From: Victivallales bacterium Lenti_02
Lineage (GTDB): Bacteria; Verrucomicrobiota; Lentisphaeria; Oligosphaerales; Lenti-02
Assembly: GCA_001603055.1 (NCBI GenBank)
Contig: LVAZ01000539.1
Location: forward strand, 1 to 5,541
Length of the DNA: 5,541 nt
Reading direction: 5' to 3'
Below the pieces are notes generated by a model. The model had not been told where the DNA came from. It saw nothing but the letters and a program-made list of their open reading frames with translations, and searched no databases. A program made the translations under genes and the position numbers. Positions 2,799 through 5,541 of the stretch are shown piece by piece; the stretch's first letter is position 1; every line of letters starts with the position of its first letter.

Positions 2799-5541
2799 GG
2801 GTCGTAGGGGGTTCGGGGCCGGGGGTTGGGCGGCGCGGCCATGCCGACGCTGGCCATGTCGGATTCGGTGGCCACCCGCACCTGGGCGACCATGATCCCG
2901 TTTTTCCAGGTCCAGAGGCCGAAGCGGTTGCCCGCGAGAGGCTGGTCGTCCTTTGCCGAACCCACCAGGGCACCGTCCACCCAGAAGGTCAGCTCCGGGC
3001 CGCGTTTGCGGAGTTTGATGTGGAACCAGCGGCGGTGGGTCGAGCTTTGCCGGGGGATGACGATGCGCCGGTTTTCGGCGAGAATCCGGTTGCCGCGGAC
3101 GATCTGGGAGCCCCGGTCGTCCCAGCCGCCGAACATGAAGCTGTAGCCCGAGGCGATGTCGCTGCCGTCGGCGCAGATCACGGCGTTGAAGTCGGCCGCG
3201 TACTCGTACCACTGGCCGCGCTGGCGGTCCATTTTCGGGCCGACGAAGAACTCGATGCTGACGTTTTCGCCGTGCTGGCGTTTGTTCCAGAGGCAGGCGG
3301 GGCCGTCGAGCAGGGTGCCGGAGAAGAAGGACCAGCGGTCGTCGCATTCCCAGCGGTTGGTGACTTCCCATTCGCCGCTGGCGGGGAGCCAGTCCACGGG
3401 CGCCTCGCGGAACGAATAGGTCTGGACGCTGGCGGCGCGGACTTCGACGGCCTTGGCCCAGTCGTCGGTGGCGCCGCGGCCGATGCGGCCGACGCGGAGG
3501 AGGCTGTCCCTGCCCGGCGGGATGCGCCCGTTCCAGACGGTTCGCCCGTTCAGCTTGGCCAGCAGGAAGTCGCCGCGCCGTTCGAGGGCGAGGGTCTGCA
3601 CGGGTTGGCTGGCGGGGAGGGCCACGGGCTCGGCGCCGGGGAGGCCGAGGAAGACGCCTTTTCCCTGGGGCAGGGAGAAAAGCTGCCAGCGGCGTTCGCC
3701 CTCGTCGGCGGCCCCGGATTCATCGAGCAGGGCCACGCCCCATACCTGGGCGCCGTCGCGCTGTTCGAGTTCGGCCACGTTGGCGGTGACGGCAAGGTCG
3801 TTCCAGAAGTCGGAACGGTGCCAGTAGACGGGCAGTTTGCTGGTGTAGTCCGGCACCCAGGCCAGCACGGGGCTGTTCCAGTTCTGCATGGACTGCTCGT
3901 GGCTGAAGGTCTCGGCCACGGTGTCGATGTTGGCAAGCTGGGGAGTCGGGCGCACGGCCAGGCGGCTGGGCGCAAGGGGTTCGGCCGGGTCGGCGAAGGC
4001 GCCGGCCTGGCCCTGGCCGAGGACCGGGACGCGCCCGGCGTAGACCGCGATTCTGCCGTTCACCGTGCCCCAGGCCTCGCGGTTGAGCACGGCGAAGGCA
4101 AGCTCGGCGGCGGGGCCGGGCGGGTCCAGGTTCTCGCTGGCGAGGAGGACGTCGCCGGCCGGGGTGGTGGCGACAATGCGGGCCTGCCAGGGGGTGCCCG
4201 GCACCAGCAGGAAGCGGAGCTGGCGCGGGCCGCTGCGCCGGGCGAAGAGGCCGAGCGGGGCGGTCCGTCCCGCCAGCGGCGCGGTCATTTCGACGGTGGC
4301 GTTTTCGAGCAGGACGCCGCCCAGCGGGCACTCGGGCTGGTCCTTCGCGGTGGCGGGGGAGCCATTGGGGAGCAGGCTGGCGGGCAGCGCCGCCGCGCCG
4401 GTCGCGGCAAGCTGGTCGACGGGCAGGACGGTCACGTCGTCGAAGACGGTTCCCTCGCCGCCGCTGGTCCACAGGCCGATGCCGCCGCCGAGCAGGGGCT
4501 GGGGATCGAGCACGCGGAAGGTCTCGTGCCCGTCCACGGTGACCACCAGCAGGCCGTCCAGTTGGCTGACGGCGAGCTGGACCCAGGACTCGGGGCGGAA
4601 GGGGAGTTCCCGGCGGGCGAGGCTGCGGTGCTCGCCCCGGCTGTTCCGGCTCAGTTCGAGGACCGCCGCTTCGCCGGTTATGCTCCAGCGCAGGTCGTAG
4701 GACTGGCCGTCGTCCTGGCGGCAGAGGGAAAGACCGAAGGCGCTGCCCTTGAGCGGGTGGGCCGAGCAGGTCAGCCGGTAGTTCCGCCAGAACCACTGGC
4801 CGACCCGGATCAGGGCGTCGTCGCCGGTGCCGAGGAGGGAGAAGGGGTTGGCGCTGCGGATGGGGTTCTGGAGGGCGTGGACGGTCCAGGTCCCGGTCTG
4901 GGGGCGCCATTCGCCGAGTTCGCCGTCGCCGTGCATGAAGTCGTCGGCGAAGACGAGGGGGCCGATTTTCTGGTAGGCGAGGGGGGCGACATCGGGGTCG
5001 CCGGTCTGGTCCCAGCGGACCAGCCGCCAGGTTTCGAGCGGGATGGGGGCGCGGGCGAGAACGCTGCCGTTGCGGGCGAGGGCGAGGCTGTCGGGGCCTT
5101 TGGCGATGGTCAGGATGTCGCCGTCGGTCCAGGGTGTGTCCAGGGGTTGGCGGTCGAGGACGCGGCTCTGGCCCAGGCCGGTGTGCTCCTCGATGGTGAG
5201 GTGGTCCGGGTCGATGATGGCGGCGAGGATGCGGGTTTGGCCGTGGAGCCGGAAACGGAGTGCCTGGCCGGGCTGGAAGGCGGGAAGGGGGCCGTGCCAG
5301 GCGAAGGCGGGGGCGAGCCGGGTGCTTTCCCCCAAGGGCGTCCAGGACCGTTCCGTTGAAGGTGGCGCGGTGGTCGGCCGCCGCCGGGAGAGGATCACGC
5401 CCACCGCCAGGGCCAGGGCCAGAAACAGGGCCACCGCCAGAGCCACGTTCACGATGAGGGCCGCGCGGCGGGAGGACGGAACCGGCTCCCGGACGGGCCG
5501 GGGCTGGGTGAATTCGGGCTGGGGGGCGGGGGCTGCGGGCG
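2795..5541 (-). CDS. Membrane-anchored protein with five tandem ConA/LamG-like modules (5' end outside window)
   Basis: The frame is open to the window edge (914 codons) with no ATG near the edge, so the N-terminus is probably missing. The visible part begins with a Pro-rich segment (PAAPAPQPEF...), then SSRR and a hydrophobic helix of about 24 residues (codons 5390-5464), then SRRR and a large beta-rich region. Residues below are counted from the GTG at 5452. Five modules are visible at about 40-166, 168-346, 376-510, 514-675 and 678-862. Each has the edge-strand pattern typical of concanavalin A/laminin-G folds: a hydrophobic strand, a Gly turn, a second strand and then NG or DG (128-130, 307-308, 465-466, 635-636, 826-827). 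Modules 2 and 5 also share a G-x-W opening (GTWTV, GEWEV) and a GLWT closing strand. Such folds often bind carbohydrate; some relatives (DUF1080-like) are hydrolases, but no catalytic signature is evident. The large domain is probably extracytoplasmic. Only six cysteines follow the helix. It is coupled to the downstream PEGA lipoprotein. Confidence 0.85.
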   Translation of the reverse strand, partial: PAAPAPQPEFTQPRPVREPVPSSRRAALIVNVALAVALFLALALAVGVILSRRRPTTAPPSTERSWTPLGESTRLAPAFAWHGPLPAFQPGQALRFRLHGQTRILAAIIDPDHLTIEEHTGLGQSRVLDRQPLDTPWTDGDILTIAKGPDSLALARNGSVLARAPIPLETWRLVRWDQTGDPDVAPLAYQKIGPLVFADDFMHGDGELGEWRPQTGTWTVHALQNPIRSANPFSLLGTGDDALIRVGQWFWRNYRLTCSAHPLKGSAFGLSLCRQDDGQSYDLRWSITGEAAVLELSRNSRGEHRSLARRELPFRPESWVQLAVSQLDGLLVVTVDGHETFRVLDPQPLLGGGIGLWTSGGEGTVFDDVTVLPVDQLAATGAAALPASLLPNGSPATAKDQPECPLGGVLLENATVEMTAPLAGRTAPLGLFARRSGPRQLRFLLVPGTPWQARIVATTPAGDVLLASENLDPPGPAAELAFAVLNREAWGTVNGRIAVYAGRVPVLGQGQAGAFADPAEPLAPSRLAVRPTPQLANIDTVAETFSHEQSMQNWNSPVLAWVPDYTSKLPVYWHRSDFWNDLAVTANVAELEQRDGAQVWGVALLDESGAADEGERRWQLFSLPQGKGVFLGLPGAEPVALPASQPVQTLALERRGDFLLAKLNGRTVWNGRIPPGRDSLLRVGRIGRGATDDWAKAVEVRAASVQTYSFREAPVDWLPASGEWEVTNRWECDDRWSFFSGTLLDGPACLWNKRQHGENVSIEFFVGPKMDRQRGQWYEYAADFNAVICADGSDIASGYSFMFGGWDDRGSQIVRGNRILAENRRIVIPRQSSTHRRWFHIKLRKRGPELTFWVDGALVGSAKDDQPLAGNRFGLWTWKNGIMVAQVRVATESDMASVGMAAPPNPRPRTPYDP
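2867..5335 (-). repeat. Five diverged ConA-like protein modules encoded in tandem
   Basis: The repeats are at protein level only. In DNA coordinates the modules lie at about 4955-5335, 4415-4951, 3923-4327, 3428-3913 and 2867-3421. They align by the hairpin strands ILTIAKGPDSLALARNGS, VQLAVSQLDGLLVVTVDG, LAFAVLNREAWGTVNG, LALERRGDFLLAKLNG and FHIKLRKRGPELTFWVDG. Identity between modules is low, implying old duplications. The first and third are shorter and lack a clear G-x-W opening, so their boundaries are the least certain. Confidence 0.55.
5390..5464 (-). other. Transmembrane segment of the ConA-module protein
   Basis: These codons encode an uninterrupted run of Ala, Leu, Val, Ile, Phe and Gly with a single Asn, flanked by RR on the N-terminal side and SRRR on the C-terminal side. 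The length fits one membrane span. Positive charges on both flanks leave the orientation undecided by charge alone. The Pro-rich linker before it and the large beta-sandwich region after it suggest N-terminus inside. It could be an uncleaved signal-anchor only if the real start is close to the window edge. Confidence 0.75.

Noticed and set aside
1875..2807. 310-codon open frame on the plus strand opposite the PEGA lipoprotein gene
   Set aside because: It is Gly/Val/Glu-rich with no signal or motif. The minus-strand frame has a lipobox and two PEGA repeats.
1866..3371. Upstream extension of the PEGA lipoprotein frame to 3371
   Set aside because: The extra 191 residues are Arg/Pro-rich, overlap the coding frame of the upstream gene and would bury the signal peptide and lipobox in the interior.
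3720..4910. 396-codon minus-strand frame inside the ConA-module gene
   Set aside because: It is strongly Arg/Pro biased and featureless, a typical alternate-frame shadow in high-GC DNA.
3020..5359. Long open frame (779 codons) on the plus strand opposite the ConA-module gene
   Set aside because: Its composition is almost only Gly, Ala, Val, Glu and Asp with no domain or hydrophobic pattern, as expected for the antisense of a GC-rich gene. The minus strand has the membrane helix, the repeated modules and the coupled downstream start.
5450..5452. GTG at 5452 as the start of the ConA-module protein
   Set aside because: The frame is open upstream, there is no clear ribosome binding site (the upstream bases read CGGCCCTCATC), and starting here would remove the RR flank and part of the membrane helix.
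1..5541. CRISPR array, tRNA, rRNA, transposon ends or a defence system
   Set aside because: No regularly spaced short repeats, no tRNA-like cloverleaf noticed, no transposase or nuclease motif in any credible gene. Almost all of the window is accounted for by five ordinary-looking coding regions.

Overview
The window looks like high-GC bacterial chromosome (roughly two-thirds GC by eye). The best lineage guess is the PVC superphylum, most likely Lentisphaerota. Three separate genes begin with the same type IV pilin-like N-terminus (FTLIELLVVIAIIAI, then an ASMLLPAL stretch). The residue before the Phe is Ser or Arg instead of Gly, and the two complete copies end in an H-X9-DG motif. From memory of these families, large paralogous sets of such proteins are characteristic of Lentisphaerota and their relatives. 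The assignment is inference from protein style, since no rRNA or marker gene is present.

Layout. Positions 1-942 hold two minus-strand pseudopilin genes in tandem. The downstream one runs off the left edge and only its first 66 residues are visible; the upstream one is complete at 232 aa. A 239-bp divergent intergenic region (943-1181) follows. It is AT-richer than its surroundings and carries three short, perfect inverted repeats. A third pseudopilin gene (1182-1853, plus strand, 223 aa) points the other way. It ends 12 bp from the convergent end of a two-gene minus-strand unit covering the rest of the window. The first gene of that unit (2795-5541, open to the right edge) encodes a single-pass membrane protein with a Pro-rich segment before the membrane helix and about 840 residues that read as five successive concanavalin A/laminin-G-like beta-sandwich modules. 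Its stop codon overlaps, in ATGA, the start of a 310-aa lipoprotein with two PEGA domains and a TPR-like C-terminal half.

How the genes may work together. All products appear to be exported or at the cell surface. The pseudopilins would use the type IV pilin/type II secretion prepilin pathway. The ConA-module membrane protein and the PEGA-TPR lipoprotein are probably made together by translational coupling and may form a surface or periplasmic complex that binds glycans or peptidoglycan. That partnership is inferred from gene structure alone. Nothing in the window shows catalytic activity, and there is no tRNA, rRNA, CRISPR, transposase or recognisable defence module. The most noteworthy points are the five-module membrane protein with an unseen N-terminus, a 38-bp perfect inverted repeat formed by the divergent pseudopilin N-termini, and the operator-like repeats between them.
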